Assembly (NCBI GenBank): GCA_023376005.1
Contig: CM042139.1
Coordinates: 134,607,199 to 134,671,198 of the forward strand
DNA length: 64,000 nucleotides
Direction: 5' to 3'
From: Doryteuthis pealeii
Lineage: Eukaryota; Mollusca; Cephalopoda; Myopsida; Loliginidae
A model generated the notes under the pieces. It saw nothing but the letters and a program-made list of their open reading frames with translations. It was not told the origin of the DNA and searched no databases. Position numbers and translations under genes: made by a program. Within the stretch, counting starts at the first letter, position 1, and each line of letters opens with the position of its first letter. Below are positions 43,957-56,082 of the stretch, piece by piece.

Positions 43957-44435
43957 TCACATGCACACAACTACCCATGTACAAGCATATATGCATAGAA
44001 AAACATACACATAAACACATATACACACGCACACAGACACACAAACGTTGACATACGGAGACAAACATATCCATAGAGAGAAAATACACGTATAAACTCA
44101 GAAACTCACAAGCAGACATGCATATATACTGTCATGCACATACACACGCGCATAAAAGACACACATGCATGTATACACGCAAACAGATTTGCATATACTC
44201 AGAAACACACTGACAAATACACATATCGATACACAGAAAAGCGTACACAAATATACTCAAGTACACTTATAAGCGCATATACACGAAGACAGATAAACAC
44301 ACATGCATATAAGCGCACAAAGTCACACACAAGCACATAAACCTAAACAGACGCTCCATACACACAGAAATATGGACACACGGAGATACAATCACAGACA
44401 CAGACACAGACACAGACGGACACACAGACAGACAC
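43905..44435. repeat. CA-rich degenerate satellite (530 bp)
   Basis: A long field of CACA, CATA and CAGACA words without a fixed period, ending in CAGACA units (44394-44420). Confidence 0.85.
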
Positions 44436-44451
44436 ATATGTTATGGTAGCG

Positions 44452-44492
44452 AATACATTAAGTCACCGGCGCTTGGCAACTGTCAGTTTTTC
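44452..44492 (+). repeat. Short repeat N, copy 1
   Basis: TTAAGTCACCGGCGCTTGGC with AACTGTCAGTTTTTCGC; related to 58610-58670 (+) and 62395-62465 (-). Confidence 0.55.
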
Positions 44493-44559
44493 GCTTTTTA
44501 TACGATTTTTATGCAATTGGTTTGAAAATCGCATTTATATAAACAAATTTTTTGTTCAA

Positions 44560-44562
<3 letters not shown>

Positions 44563-44613
<51 letters not shown>

Positions 44614-44723
44614 ATGGGTTACATTCCCAATCAGAAAACAATGAGAAAGCAATAACACTCAGTTCTATCCTCATAATCTTATTTTGACTTTACAAAATAA
44701 TTACAATCAAATTTATACATACG

Positions 44724-44783
<60 letters not shown>
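44563..44783. repeat. Two TA microsatellites
   Basis: TA at 44563-44608 and CA-TA at 44725-44780, about 120 bp apart. Confidence 0.93.
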
Positions 44784-45164
44784 CGGTACTGAAAGCAATT
44801 AGGCTGATTTTTATCTTTCTGCCAAATGCTGATTGCAATACAACTTGTCCATTCACATTCACTTGAGTAATCTTGGTGATGATTTGAGAGTGATCAGCTA
44901 ATTTTCAATTAAGGTTTCAAACCGTTAAAAATTACTCCCATTACTTTCGAGGTGAAAATAATCAATAAATTCTCTGCTTTAAATACAGAAATTGTTAGAT
45001 TTTCTGAAAAACATTTGGTAAAATCTTGCAAAACCGGGGACTTTTCAGTGCATTTTTTCTACGATCTTTGATGACTTTTCCACAAAAAGTGCAAGATCTA
45101 ATAGACAAATTTCAGGTCTCATGAAATTTGATATTAAAAAAAAGTGAAAATAGCCCTACCCTAA
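44784..45164. other. No recognisable feature
   Basis: AT-rich sequence. Confidence 0.5.
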
Positions 45165-45167
45165 CAC

Positions 45168-45217
<50 letters not shown>

Positions 45218-45234
45218 ACACACACACACACACA
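45165..45234. repeat. CA microsatellite
   Basis: About 34 CA units with one interruption. Confidence 0.96.
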
Positions 45235-45439
45235 TTTACCTAATTATTTTATCGGACTATTCATTTAGTAGAATATTTGTGATAATTCAAGCAAAGAACA
45301 TTATGTGGTGCATAGAGTGTCACAATTGTTATTCTTACATTAACAACAGAATGGGAAGACAAAGGAGCTTAGCGTTTACTTGAGACATATAATGATTAAC
45401 TTTCACAAGTCGGGAAATAGTTACAGAATTATTTAAGAC

Positions 45440-45960
45440 CATTTGCCTACCCCTAGATCTACGGTACAGTCCGTTATAAAGAATTTTAAACAGTTTAGCA
45501 CAAATTTGTTTGAATTAGCGTGAGCATGAAAGGAAATCTAAATTGTTACCGAGAAATTCACGAAAACTGTGTCGCGAGGTTTATATAAACCCAAGTGTTG
45601 TTTTGAATGACATCGTAACATGTTTGGATACGATGGTTATTAGCGTAAGTACTCGCACAATACAACTTTGCTTAAATAGAAATGGATTATATGGAAACAA
45701 ACCTCGACGAACCCATCTTCACAAACCATGTCTAATTGTTGCTTGGTTTAACTTTGCAAGAAAACGTTTTTCGACAAAGAAAATTACTTTTGGGAACAAC
45801 TAATATGGAGTCATGAAACAAAAATCGATCTTTTTGGGAATAATCATGTACACAAGATTTGGCACAAGAAAGGTGAGGATTTCCTCCGAAAGAATACAGT
45901 GCTAACATAAAAACATGTGTTACAATTCACGGGTGTCATAGCTTGTTGGTAGACTGTGTA
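45440..45960 (+). pseudogene. Tc1-type transposase pseudogene
   Basis: Frames spell a Tc1 transposase from the end of the DNA-binding region into the catalytic core: SKLLPRNSRKLCREVYIN (45533-45588), NPSVVLNDIVTCLDTMVISV, STRTIQLCLNRNGLYGNKP, RRTHLHKPCLIVAWFNFARK, then after one frameshift WSHETKIDLFGNNHVHKIWH and KKGEDFLRKNTVLT followed by a stop. Tc1 enzymes have SDETK at the first catalytic position; here Asp is His, so the enzyme would be dead even if the frame were whole. The DDE second half (D..PCH, P.SPDLNPIE) is missing. Different copy and orientation from 10230-11000. Confidence 0.85.
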
Positions 45961-46569
45961 GCTGAGAATAAGGGCCGTTAACGTTGAGAGCAGGTAGTGG
46001 AAATTTACCAGTGACTGTTGGTAACCCCCTGACCCATAGAGACGCGAATCTCACGTGCCATGAGAAACACGTGATTAGTTTTAGTTTTTAGATGCAGCCC
46101 ATCCGTCAAAGAGTTTAGACGTGTCATAAGGTTGGTCTCCCCATGCGGTGAATAAGAATTATGGGTTAAATAAAAAGGCTTGATCAAGCAACAAAAAGTC
46201 TTGTTAATTCATTTAATTGCTATGACTAAAATTAGCCCAGAACCAAAGCCCTTAGTAGAAGAAGTTAGATAAAAGAACCCAACTAGATGAGATGTCGGTC
46301 AGAGAAGAAGAAGAGGAAATAGAAGACAGGAACAAGTAAGTCTCTAATCTGTCTCTCTCTCTCGAATATGTCTCTCTATCATCCGAGAACTCTCTCACTC
46401 ACTGTTTATTTACCCGATATTAGATGTGGGATGGAGGCGACTCGATAAAGTTTTGGGTTTGTTTTAGCTGAAGGGTGACTGGACAATTAATAGCAATATG
46501 AGGAATAATGAAATCTGAAGACTATATCAAAATTATGGATGAAAATCTACAACTACCAGCGAAAGATCT
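45961..46569. other. No recognisable feature
   Basis: GAAGAAGAAGAGG-type purine patch at 46300 and TCTC runs at 46350-46395; no gene. Confidence 0.5.
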
Positions 46570-48430
46570 TGTAGGACTCCAGCGACAATGTCAAAGAAAT
46601 CCGTGTCGCCATCAGGTGAGCGTGCCATTGTTTTAGTGTTTTGGTAGAGCATCATTATGGCGGTAACTGTTTTTTTGAGGAAGTCGTATGCTAGTAGTAT
46701 TTGCTCACTTTTCCCTTTGTGTATGGAATCAAAACCCTTGGAGAAATCTACAAATACTAGAGTTGCCTCAAGATTTCTTGCTCGAATCCCTTCTATGATT
46801 CGATTGATAGTCAGGATCTGAGAAGGTGTGGATTGAATTCTGCGAAATCGTTTTTTTTTTCTAAGGATTTTCTCTGTTTAAGGTCTGATGCGATGAAGAA
46901 GGGCATAATATATATGTTAGCAGCTGTAGCAGTAACAGTTATGCCTCTGTAGTTCTTAGCATTTCCTAGGTCTCTTTTCGGAGTGAACGGGAGGGTGCAA
47001 CCTTCGCATTTTGTCTGAATACTATATTGTATAGTCTAAGTTGAATATCATCAAATGTCCTTATTTTCCAGACTTCAGGCGGTATTTCGTCGAGGCCCAC
47101 AGCCTTTCTATTTTTCAGTTTTGTTAGTAGTTCTTTACGTTATTGCATCGTAAATTCTTAATGTCTAGTTGGTTATTCATTATTTTTAGCATTATTTTCT
47201 ATGATTTTAGCAGGGAGGTCTAAATAGTTTATGGAAGTGGCATTTCCATTCTTGGAGTCTATCTCTTTAACTCGTTGCCTTTAACTTTGATCTAGTGGTA
47301 CTTTTCCTATCACCAAGTCCCTTTACTGTTTGCCATGTTAATCACGACTGTCTGTCTTCCACCGAATGTCTGATCTTATTTATTTCTTCTTGGATGTATT
47401 ATATCTGTTATTTTTTGTATGTTACAGTTAGTTCTACCTAGTCTTTCTTAAGGTTTTCTATGTTGGTGTTAATTGGGTTTGTTTTATTGCGTTGGGATAC
47501 TTTTTTAATATCATTTCACTTTACTATGACTGCTTCTGTCTCCCGAGAAACAGTATGTTTGGCTCTTTGTTTGAACGGTATGCATTCAGCTGCAGCTTCT
47601 ATGTGGTCATTCTAAAAGTTTTCGTATTCCTTATTTGTAGTGTTCTTTGCTGTTGTCTCCGGAAGGATATCGAACTTATGTTACCGCGTAGCGATCGCAT
47701 ATATTCCTGTTGGCTAGTGAGGACCAGTGGTATTGTACAGATTTACTGGTTTATCCTTTGTTTCTACATAGACCTAGACGTAGCTTGGCTATGACTCTTT
47801 TGTGATCGGAGGATACTCCTTTGAAAGAGGAGTGTGTTTCGCAGTTCATACCGCTGTTTATCCATTTTTTCGTTCATTAGGATGTAGTCTAGTTTCACTT
47901 TTATGCTATTTGGGTAGGTGTAGGTCCATAGTTTTCCCATTTCGCTCTTGTATGTTAGTGTTTAAACATACAAGCCTGTTCTCAAGGGAGAACTTGGCTA
48001 GGAAATCACCGTTCCTGTTTAGCGTGCTGTATAAGCAGAATCTATTGTTTTTGTTTCTGTCGATCTGCACATTCATATCTCCCCCAATGATTAGTATATT
48101 GTGTTTGGGAGTGTGTCTGCATAGGGAGGATAGCTTGTTGTAAAACGATCCAATGTCCATTTCATCGCTGACATTTGTGGGACTGTAACACAGTTATGCA
48201 GGAATTGCCATTAAATGTAGTACTCATGATTCTCAGTTGGATTTTCTTCTATGCTGTTTTTTCGATTTTAGTGTGCGAGGCATGAGAAGCATTCCTACAT
48301 CTCCTATGGTGGTATTAACGAGGTTTTTCCATACAGATGTCGACAGAAACGTCCAGCCATTACCAGATTCATGGTATTTTGATTCTACTTCGCTATGGTC
48401 AAATATATGTTCTTGTAATTCTACCTCGCT
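46570..48430 (-). pseudogene. RTE-like LINE, endonuclease to mid reverse transcriptase
   Basis: The longest LINE copy. On the minus strand from about 48375: SGNGWTFLSTSVWKN, TIGDVGMLLMPRTLKS, then SPTNVSDEMDIGSFYNKLSS and NILIIGGDMNVQIDRNKNNR (AP-endonuclease core, Asp-Met-Asn), RLVCLNT and, frame-shifted, LDYILMNEK. A linker follows with SVEDRQSRLTWQTVKGLGDR (about 47340). Then the RT: KNRKAVGLDEIPPEVWK (about 47110), NYRGIT, DFSKGFDSIHKGK (first catalytic Asp) and IMMLYQNTKTMARSPDGDTD, ending near VLQ (46570). The YADD motif and everything 3' are missing, which is unusual because LINEs usually lose the 5' end. Many frameshifts. Confidence 0.9.
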
Positions 48431-49313
48431 ATGGTAAAATCTTAATCTGTATGTATGCGTATCAAATCAGTATCAATAATCTATAAGTTACACTCTTATC
48501 TTTAGTCATTCCTTCTGTGTATCTATTTCGTTTTCTTTCTTTCTCTGTATCTCTATCTCTCTGTCTCATATCCCTGACATTTATATAAACAAATGTAATT
48601 CTGTTCTTATTTCGACAAGATTCCTTTTTTTTTCGATAATGAGATTTCTTTGGCAACGAATTGCTGGCTTAAAGACAGAAACGTTTATGGAATTATAAAA
48701 AAAGGGCACTAAAAAGGAAGAAAAGAAATATAAGACGTAACAAACAATAGCCATGAGAAGGGGTAATAAAGCTTTGAGAATCGTATATATGGAAGATCAA
48801 AGGGGGAAAATGACCGGTGGCAGTGAGGTAAACATAGTTAGACACGAAGCATTCTTTTTTTTCATGCAGCTACAGTTAAAACATTGAAATAACACGAGAA
48901 AACCATCTAACTTACACGCGTTCTTTGTGTTCACTTCAATCTATTTCCATCAATTTGCCTGTTTCGAAATCAATTATCGCTTCTCTATAAAAGATAAATG
49001 TACGTGTTTTCTCCAAGATACAGCCAGCTTCTCATTCAAAAGAAATAAAGAAGGGTTACATGAACAATTGTAAAAAGTAAATTGAGTGACAGAAGATAGA
49101 TAGAGAAAGGTAAAGGGTTTCGGAATATCGGAAGAAAAGTAGTTTTTTTTTTTTTTTCTTTTTTTGTTTTTACAAAAAGATTGGATCTAAACAGAAAAAC
49201 CCCATAGCTAATAAAAATTCGCGACAAAACAACGTAAATATTTTTGTTCAATCATAAACACTGTTTGCGGGTCATTATCCATAAATCATGTCTTGCCCCT
49301 TATTCCTTAAATC
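48431..49313. other. No recognisable feature
   Basis: TTTC/TCTC-rich at 48530-48565, T-run 49143-49156; frames on the minus strand are repeat or composition driven. Confidence 0.5.
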
Positions 49314-49418
49314 TGGGGTTACCAAACTACAACTAGCAGGCGCAATTCGAACCGAGAGGTAATTTCATCTGGCCCGATGCGGCATTGTGTAAAAATGAGC
49401 TGAAATATAATTATAGTT
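49314..49418 (+). repeat. hAT terminal fragment
   Basis: CTGGGGTTACCAAACTACAA at 49314 and GGCCCGATGCGGC resemble the hAT end at 17581; only one end is present. Confidence 0.5.
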
Positions 49419-49572
49419 CAGTGGTTCTCAACCGAGGCCATATGCACCCCGGGGGCCATATAACGTTTTTTTTGGTATAGGCAAACAAAAAATATTTACT
49501 TATAAAAATAAGATAGGATTTTAAATCATCGAATGGCTTAGTGTAAAAAATAAAAACAGTTGTGAACCACTG
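49419..49572. mobile_element. hAT-type MITE (154 bp)
   Basis: Begins CAGTGGTTCTCAACCG and ends CAGTTGTGAACCACTG, which are inverted copies of one another (CAGTGGTTC core). Flanks TTATAGTT and TTTTAATT agree at 6 of 8 positions, consistent with a decayed 8-bp target duplication. Confidence 0.75.
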
Positions 49573-49674
49573 TTTTAATTTACGTCACTTTCTTTCATAA
49601 CTTTTTGGTAAGCAGATATGTTTGTCATTATTTGTTGTGTATTTACTGTATTTAGAGTATTGGTAAATACACGG

Positions 49675-50070
49675 GTACCTTGAATTACGAGTAACCCAAC
49701 TTACAAGTTTTCTGAGTTAAGAGCTGTCACTCGGTCAAATTTTTGCTTTTTATTTTGAGCTATAATTTGAGTTACGAGCTTCAGATACACTTACATTAAT
49801 AAATTCACTAAAAACATTCAAGTTTCCAAATTTATTACGCCAAAGATAAATATTATTTATTAAAAGATAAACATTAAAATAAATTACAGCACGCAATTCA
49901 TTACATTATATTTTATATTTTTATATAATAAATGTTATTTTTCTTATCTAAAAAAAAAAGTAAAAAATGCAAAGAAAATTTAGGGTGTTTTGTGGGTGTC
50001 TGTAATTGATTAAAGGCATTTCAATTTATCTCAGTGGGGGGAAATTGATTTTATGTACGAGAGAAGTAAG
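49675..50070 (+). repeat. Unclassified repeat K, copy 2
   Basis: Plus-strand partner of 2745-3130; better preserved at its 5' end (ACCTTGAATTACGAGTAACC). Confidence 0.75.
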
Positions 50071-50093
50071 TTACCAGTAAGTACGTACAATTG

Positions 50094-50302
50094 TCGGGTG
50101 GCTTAAAGTCGGTATCAGCCAGACAGCAAGGAAGTCTATCCCCTTTTCACTAGCGCTAGACCAAGGAGATTGTTTGTGCGTCTGAGGTGGATTTCCACGC
50201 CTACCATCAGCTCCTTTCTTTGCCGCACAGATCCCTGTGCTAGTTGGCAAGGACCGGTATCGAACCAGGAACCTTGTGGTTCCTAGGCGGATGCTAGGAC
50301 GA
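50094..50302 (-). repeat. SINE family S3, copy 6
   Basis: Minus-strand S3 with B-box-like GGTTCGATACC (50262-50252) and the CTTGGTCTAGCGCTAGTGAA block; the first bases of the head are lost. Confidence 0.82.
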
Positions 50303-50619
50303 ATAAAACTCGTAGTCAAGGCACAACTGTATGCATGTTTGTTGTCTTTAATTTTTGTGTATTCACTGTATTTTATAGATCAGAATGCTTATGTGACCGT
50401 CACTCGTAAATCCCTCGGTTATCTGGCCTGCTGGGAAATACATTCGGTGACCCTGCCTTAAATAGGAGGAATTCAATCAACCCAACAAATAGTGACAATT
50501 CTCTACGGTTTACAGAGTGTATTTCTATCATTAGACAAGCACTACTATTTATTGAGCCAGTTGAATTCCCTCTATTCATCTACTCACACACAGATACGCA
50601 TATGAAAACTATTGCTATT

Positions 50620-50715
50620 ATGGTAACAGTCATCGTCGTAAGAAATAGAGTCGGCTACTCGAGTTCAAATCCTGGACTAGGTTATTTTCGTTTCACTTCA
50701 CTCTAAACTTCGGAA
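50620..50715 (+). repeat. SINE family S4, head fragment
   Basis: GTAACAGTCATCGTCGTAAG, GAGTTCAAATCCTGGACTAG and TTTTCGTTTCACTTCACT are the S4 head and first body block. Confidence 0.65.
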
Positions 50716-51089
50716 ACTGAGCAAAATACACCGCTTAAAATTTATTTCTTGTCGCATCCTGTTCGTGTTGGAAGAGTTAAATAAATAAAAACACGACTGT
50801 GAAAATTCTCGAAGAAAGTTAACGGAGACAACGACAAGATGAATGTCTGGTTTGGTTTCTTTTTTTAACATTCGTGGGTTATTTAATGCCAATGGTAGAA
50901 AAACAGCAGTGATACTATTTAACACATAGCTGAGACGACAATATGAGGAGATCAGGAGATGAGGTAACTCAAATCAGGAAAAGAACAGTCTGGCACGTGA
51001 TCACAGAAAAATACAACTCTCTTTATTGCCTATATTACAAGTTAACTCTGGTTCGATCTCAAAAACAAGAAAGTATCAACTGTTATTTT
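50716..51089. other. Unassigned, with an R 3'-end piece at 50870-50895 (-)
   Basis: TTCGTGGGTTATTTAATGCC is the R 3' end in minus orientation. Nothing else recognised. Confidence 0.45.
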
Positions 51090-51335
51090 CAAGTCGATCA
51101 CGTGGATGTTTGCATTTCTCATAGCGCTAACACGCTTGGTAAAGGCATGAATCGATCTATTCTTCCTTCAGCTATATGTAAATTGTATGGCAGACTGGGC
51201 TCTTTAATCTTTATATAGCAACCAGTCTAGGAGAAGGAAATCTCTAAATTAAAAGCTGTTAAAGTTTACTTACAATTGACCTTGTGTTACATCCTTCTCG
51301 TGTGGAGGGATTGGGTAAATATTTATATATTTGAA
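51090..51335 (+). repeat. SINE family S4, copy 5 (head missing)
   Basis: GCATTTCTCATAGCGCTAAC, CTTGGTAAAGGCATGAATCG, GGCAGACTGGGCTCTTTAAT, CCAGTCTAGGAGAAGG and GGGATTGGGTAAATATTT. Confidence 0.8.
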
Positions 51336-51534
51336 TAGCAACTAATCAATACTTAAACTTTCCGGGTTCCTGTTTTAACAACGGTCCATGATACTGCCGA
51401 GGTTTCTATTTACGAAGTACTAAAGGATTCTAAATAGCACTTTAAATTATCTCAGTTAAACACAGAAAATTAATTTGATTAAAAAAAAAAGACGTTCAAC
51501 ACGAACATTGACATTACAAAAGGATCATTCGCGC
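51336..51534. other. Spacer
   Basis: No feature seen. Confidence 0.5.
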
Positions 51535-51830
51535 GTTTTGCGTAACGGTTATGTCGTAGAAAGTGGAATCGGCGACCCAGGTTCAAATTCTGGATGATAC
51601 ACTTTATTTTTTATTTCGTGTTAATGCCATTGGAAAAGGTACGAATCCATCTATTGTCCTCTCTTCTTAGCTATGGGTACGTAGTAGGACAGACTGGGGT
51701 CTTTAGCCTTGGTTTGGCAACCGATATAGGAGAAGGAAGACACTGAATTCAAATAAGCTTTCCTCCATGTAAAAATTGACTATGTGTTATATCCTGCCAG
51801 TGGTGGAGGGGTTCGGTAAATACATTAAAA
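51535..51830 (+). repeat. SINE family S4, copy 6 (full)
   Basis: Complete copy: A-box-like TTGCGTAACGGTTATGTCG (51538-51556), B-box-like CCAGGTTCAAATTCTGGA (51578-51595), body blocks and GGGTTCGGTAAATACAT. A further S4 fragment (GCAGATTGGGAACTTTGACC..) lies at 51935-52030. Confidence 0.85.
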
Positions 51831-52044
51831 AATTATCACCCAGTTAAAAATTCGACTATAAATTACTTTATTCGTAAAGTTAGTGCATTCTAAGTGTATT
51901 GCAGTAAAAAATTAGTCTGTCTAAAGTTATTATCTCGGCAGATTGGGAACTTTGACCTTAGTGTGGAAACCAGTCTTCAAAATGAAAGATCTGAAGGTAA
52001 ATCTGTTAAACCCTGCTTAAAAATGACTTATCGTGCGGAAGCGT

Positions 52045-52134
<90 letters not shown>

Positions 52135-52140
52135 GTGGGG
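52045..52140. repeat. TA-TG microsatellite
   Basis: TA (about 25 units) to 52096, then TG to 52132. Confidence 0.96.
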
Positions 52141-52249
52141 GTTTATTGATATTTCGTTTCGGTATCAATTGAATGAAGTTATTTTGTGTTTTATCCGTAT
52201 TTCCTCAAATTTTCAATCCCATTTTTCGGATTTACCCAATCTTTTACTC

Positions 52250-52252
<3 letters not shown>
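52141..52252. other. Spacer
   Basis: No feature seen. Confidence 0.5.
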
Positions 52253-52300
<48 letters not shown>

Positions 52301-52455
52301 AGAGAAGAAAGAGAGAGAGAGACAGAGAGATAGACAGATATAGACAGACAGACAGACAGAGAATAAATAAAATAAGAAAATAGGAAGACAAATAAGTGTT
52401 TGAAGTGGGAGATGGAAAACAGAGATGAGAAAAAGAAGGGAATGGGAAATATACC

Positions 52456-52535
<80 letters not shown>

Positions 52536-52540
52536 TCAGA

Positions 52541-52610
<70 letters not shown>
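52253..52610. repeat. TA / GACA / GA / TA / GA compound repeat
   Basis: TA 52254-52297, GA and GACA 52309-52361, GA 52461-52529, TA 52543-52580, GA 52581-52607. The Ser/Leu/Ile/Tyr-rich minus-strand frames across it are repeat translations. Confidence 0.93.
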
Positions 52611-52611
<1 letters not shown>

Positions 52612-53139
52612 CAAGAGAAAGTAAAGAGAAAGAATTAAAGGGGAAAAAGAAAGAGAGATGGAGGACATATTTGATTAGATGATTAAGTGTGTTAAATTTT
52701 ATAATCCCTCCAAGGGTAAAAGAAAACCAATTATAAGATAATTTATAAGATATATTTTCAATTTCATAGAAGAAAAGATATTTATTTCCCAAATTTAAGT
52801 CTCATCTTTAAGAGGCTTTATATCAAATTAATAAAGATTATATAATAATTATAATACATATAAAAGAAAACAGGAGGTTAAAGAAATAATCCAGTCCAAG
52901 GTCAGAGAATATGGCAGCATCATTGTCACTCAAGATGAGATTACGCCATTTTAGTTGTGTACCACTTAAATAACGCAATAAATATTATGAATAGATGATG
53001 TCATATATGGGACTATATCATTTGTGAATTTGAACGTCATTTCAAACTTTTCACGATTAAATTCTACATAATAGAAAACATTTTTTATTTATGTATGTAA
53101 TAAAATCGGCCATTGTTTCCCAGACAACCAAATATTTGT
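52611..53139. other. No recognisable feature
   Basis: AT-rich sequence. Confidence 0.5.
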
Positions 53140-53465
53140 CTTTCTTTCTTCCTTTATTTCTTTCTTTCTTTCATCCAAATCTGATAGGTTTCTTTCTTTT
53201 TTTCTTTCTGTTTTCGTCAAAGTTTTTCATTTTCTTTCTTTCTCTCTTTGTGTGTTTTTTCCAAACGATAGGATTCATTCTTTCTTTCTTTCTTTCTTTT
53301 ACACTTGATAGAATTCTTCTTTCTTTCTTTTTTTTTTTCTTTCGTTCTTACTTTTTCCTTCTTTTTTCCTTTTTCTCTCTTTCAGTTTTCCTCTTACTTC
53401 AATATATATTCATATTCTTTCTTCCTTTCATTCTTTCTTTCTTTCGTTCTTTCTTTCTTCACACC
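53140..53465. repeat. TTTC minisatellite with interspersed block
   Basis: TTTC runs of 20-40 bp alternate with a decayed block of the type CCAAACTTGATAGGATT (near 53175, 53259, 53302), giving an irregular period of roughly 45-85 bp. The Phe/Leu/Ser-rich open frame 53091-53573 is this repeat translated. Confidence 0.8.
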
Positions 53466-54123
53466 TATTGGTTTGTACAGTTTTATGGGAATAAAGTAAT
53501 TCTTTTTGAGAGACAAGCAAAAGTTACATCTATTTATGAAGAATATAGTAAAAAAGCCAAAATATTATTTTAAAAATTTACACTTGAAAAGTCTTTGATT
53601 CTGAAAGAGAAAATAATTTTGATAATGCTGAATGGAACACTTTCTTCCTTTTAACGCTTTTATTTTTACTTGTTCCAATAATTTGAAGAAATGGATGTCA
53701 TGAAGTGATAAACCATTTCTATTTGAAGAATGCGATAAAATATTATTTCCTAAAGATTTGCTTTTCTGAATTTATCTTTCCCAGAGTAAAGGCTGTCATT
53801 ATCATTCTGAAGAAGGAATGACATCCTATTGAACATATCGGTTCAGTTTATTGTGTAAATTCTCATTTTCCCTTTTCACACGTTCTGAAAAATCGTCTAT
53901 TACTGCATTTCCTTATTCTAAGAATACGTTACAGACAAAATCTACAATATTTAACGGACAGATCACCGATATATTAAATGAAAAGAACTTTGTTATAGAT
54001 GATTACATGATTTTATAGTCTAGAATTCCATATTTCCTCAACAAGGAATTAAACAAAAATTACATTTTGTATAATGCAGATATTACAAATATATATATGA
54101 TCCTATATTATAGTTATGGAAGT
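53466..54123. other. No recognisable feature
   Basis: AT-rich. A CTGAAGAAGGAATGACATCC phrase at 53807 is discussed among the rejected items. Confidence 0.5.
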
Positions 54124-54408
54124 GTGTGGTGTAATGGTTAAAGGCATGGGAAATGGACTCGTCGCCCCGAGTTTAAATCCTGGACGTGGAAATTGCATTT
54201 TTGCTTAGCGCTAATACCCTTGGGAGAGTTATGAACCCTACTCTCCTTCCAGCTATGGGTAAATAGTAGGGAAGGCTGGGCTCTTTAAACTTGGTTAGGC
54301 AACCGGTCTAGAAGGAAAACTCTGAATTCAAACCTGTTAAACTTTGTTTGATAAATTGACCTTGTGTGACATCTGCTCGTGCAGAGGGGTTAGTAAATAT
54401 ATATATAT
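54124..54408 (+). repeat. SINE family S4, copy 7 (full)
   Basis: Best S4 copy: A-box-like TGGTGTAATGGTTAAAGGCA (54127-54146), CGAGTTTAAATCCTGGACG (54169-54187), TTGCTTAGCGCTAATACCC, AGCTATGGGTAAATAGTAGG, GGCAACCGGTCTAGAAGG, AACTCTGAATTCAAACCTG and GAGGGGTTAGTAAATATAT. Confidence 0.88.
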
Positions 54409-55138
54409 ATAGTTATGGACGCATCATCATTGAGGTTGCTGTTGTTTCTCCTTAGTGATCATTGAGCATCTCTTTGAAGTTACTGCTGTTGCTTCTTAGG
54501 GATAGCTTGACATTCCTTTAAAGGCTGCTGCTGGTTTTGATTGTTCAGTATCTCTTTGAATGTGCTGATGTCCATTTGACAGATGCATTTAATCAGACCG
54601 TCGTATATACTCAGAAAAGACTTTGCTGAAATTCAAGTCGTTTAGTTTCTGATAAGTCGGAAAATATGTTTTGTTTTTGTCTTGTGTTCGTCCTGGAACT
54701 GAATGTGTGGAGCCGGTTTAGATTTCAGTTCGTCTTTGCCATATAAGCGGTAGTTGTTGAAATGAACATTCCGATTGGGTTATTAAATTAATCACAGCAA
54801 GATTGTCTGCTGTTTTACTGTCGTGTGCATCGTGACATTGCCATTGAATATTATTCGCATTATGATATTTTGTTGGTTTTTTTTTGTCAAAAACCTGAAT
54901 GCACTCAGATTTATCAAGATTTGATACAAAGCTAAAAATCTCTGATGAAAAGACTTTAGACTATTAAGTAAACAACGATAATGAAAATCGCGACCGTGGA
55001 AAAATGTAAGGAACGATAGGTATGTACAGTCGCAAGAGAAATACTTTGAAGAGGTCATTTCCATAGGTACACGATGTATGTATAGGCATGTGGGCTTTGA
55101 CATGTGAATTTGTGCACATGCTTGCATCTATATTAAAC
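54409..55138. other. No recognisable feature
   Basis: The minus-strand frame 54792-55127 (111 codons) lacks any known motif. Confidence 0.5.
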
Positions 55139-55158
55139 CATATCTTTCTAAATTTCTC

Positions 55159-55212
<54 letters not shown>

Positions 55213-55234
55213 ATGAGAATTTTAGAAAGATATG
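55139..55234. repeat. Fold-back around a TA tract
   Basis: CATATCTTTCTAAATTTCTC (55139-55158) is repeated inverted at 55213-55234 with two differences; TA units lie between. Confidence 0.85.
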
Positions 55235-55600
55235 CTTTTATATAAACTAGCAAAATAAAAAGCACCCTCCAGGCGATGTAGATATAGATTTTTGAAACAT
55301 ATTGCCTGGGGCGGGGGTATAAAAATTCAATGTCAGCGAGTTTTTACCCTAAGTAAGTAAAATCATCAAATTCATTAAAGGATTAAAAAAATAAAACAAT
55401 TTGAAATGTAAACTTTAAATATGTATTAAAATAAAACAAACTATATATAGATATATAATACCAGTCATGTATTTATTAAAACTTGTTTTAAAAAACAATG
55501 AGGACTGTCTAATGTTGCATGTTCAAATTCTGAGTGTATTTATTCTATGTTATGACGATTTTGGGTAATGTGACGGAAGCAGTGACGTAGTTTTTATATT
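55235..55600. other. No recognisable feature
   Basis: AT-rich; AGCACCCTCC phrase at 55260 recurs near 59400. Confidence 0.45.
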
Positions 55601-55644
55601 AAGATGCAAGCATGCAATACGGCTAAAAACTACAATGTGGATGA

Positions 55645-55696
<52 letters not shown>

Positions 55697-55702
55697 TACT
55701 AT

Positions 55703-55749
<47 letters not shown>

Positions 55750-55850
55750 TCATCCACAAAGTACTGTTTCGCCGTATCACTGCTCTTCAGTGCGGCTAGA
55801 CTAAAATTCGTCCGATCAGTCAGAGCCTCTACCATCATCACAACCCCCTT
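55601..55850. repeat. Two HS1 3' ends facing each other across TA tracts
   Basis: Left: AATACGGCTAAAAACTAC and AATGTGGATGACGATATAT (+, 55617-55650). Right, on the minus strand: GTCTAGCCGCACTGAAGAGC ... TTTGTGGATGACGATATAT (55801-55745), followed by more HS1 head sequence to 55850. Between them are two TA tracts with a small unique core (CGTACTATACAA). Confidence 0.75.
55749..55801 (-). ncRNA. Decayed hammerhead motif (HS1 copy 3)
   Basis: Core CTGAAGA, GAA and stem I (CCGCA with TGTGG) persist; stem II GCAGT/ACGGC has one mismatch and stem III no longer pairs well. Probably inactive. Confidence 0.55.
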
Positions 55851-55917
55851 AAGAAAGTTAATTTTACTATAAGTAATTTTACTTCATATAAAGACTGCTA
55901 ACAATCCTCTGGAGATA

Positions 55918-55932
55918 GATAGATAGCTAGAG

Positions 55933-55997
<65 letters not shown>

Positions 55998-56082
55998 GAG
56001 GATTCAGTAGCAGACGTTGACGACCTAGGTTTCAAAGAGAAGGATCTTTAGTAAAATCTGAGTTGTCAACGTATGCTACTGA

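Noticed and set aside
53805..53840. Hammerhead-like phrase CTGAAGAAGGA..TCCT..TTGAA
   Set aside because: An AGGA/TCCT stem is followed by extra bases before GAA and there is no stem I or III.
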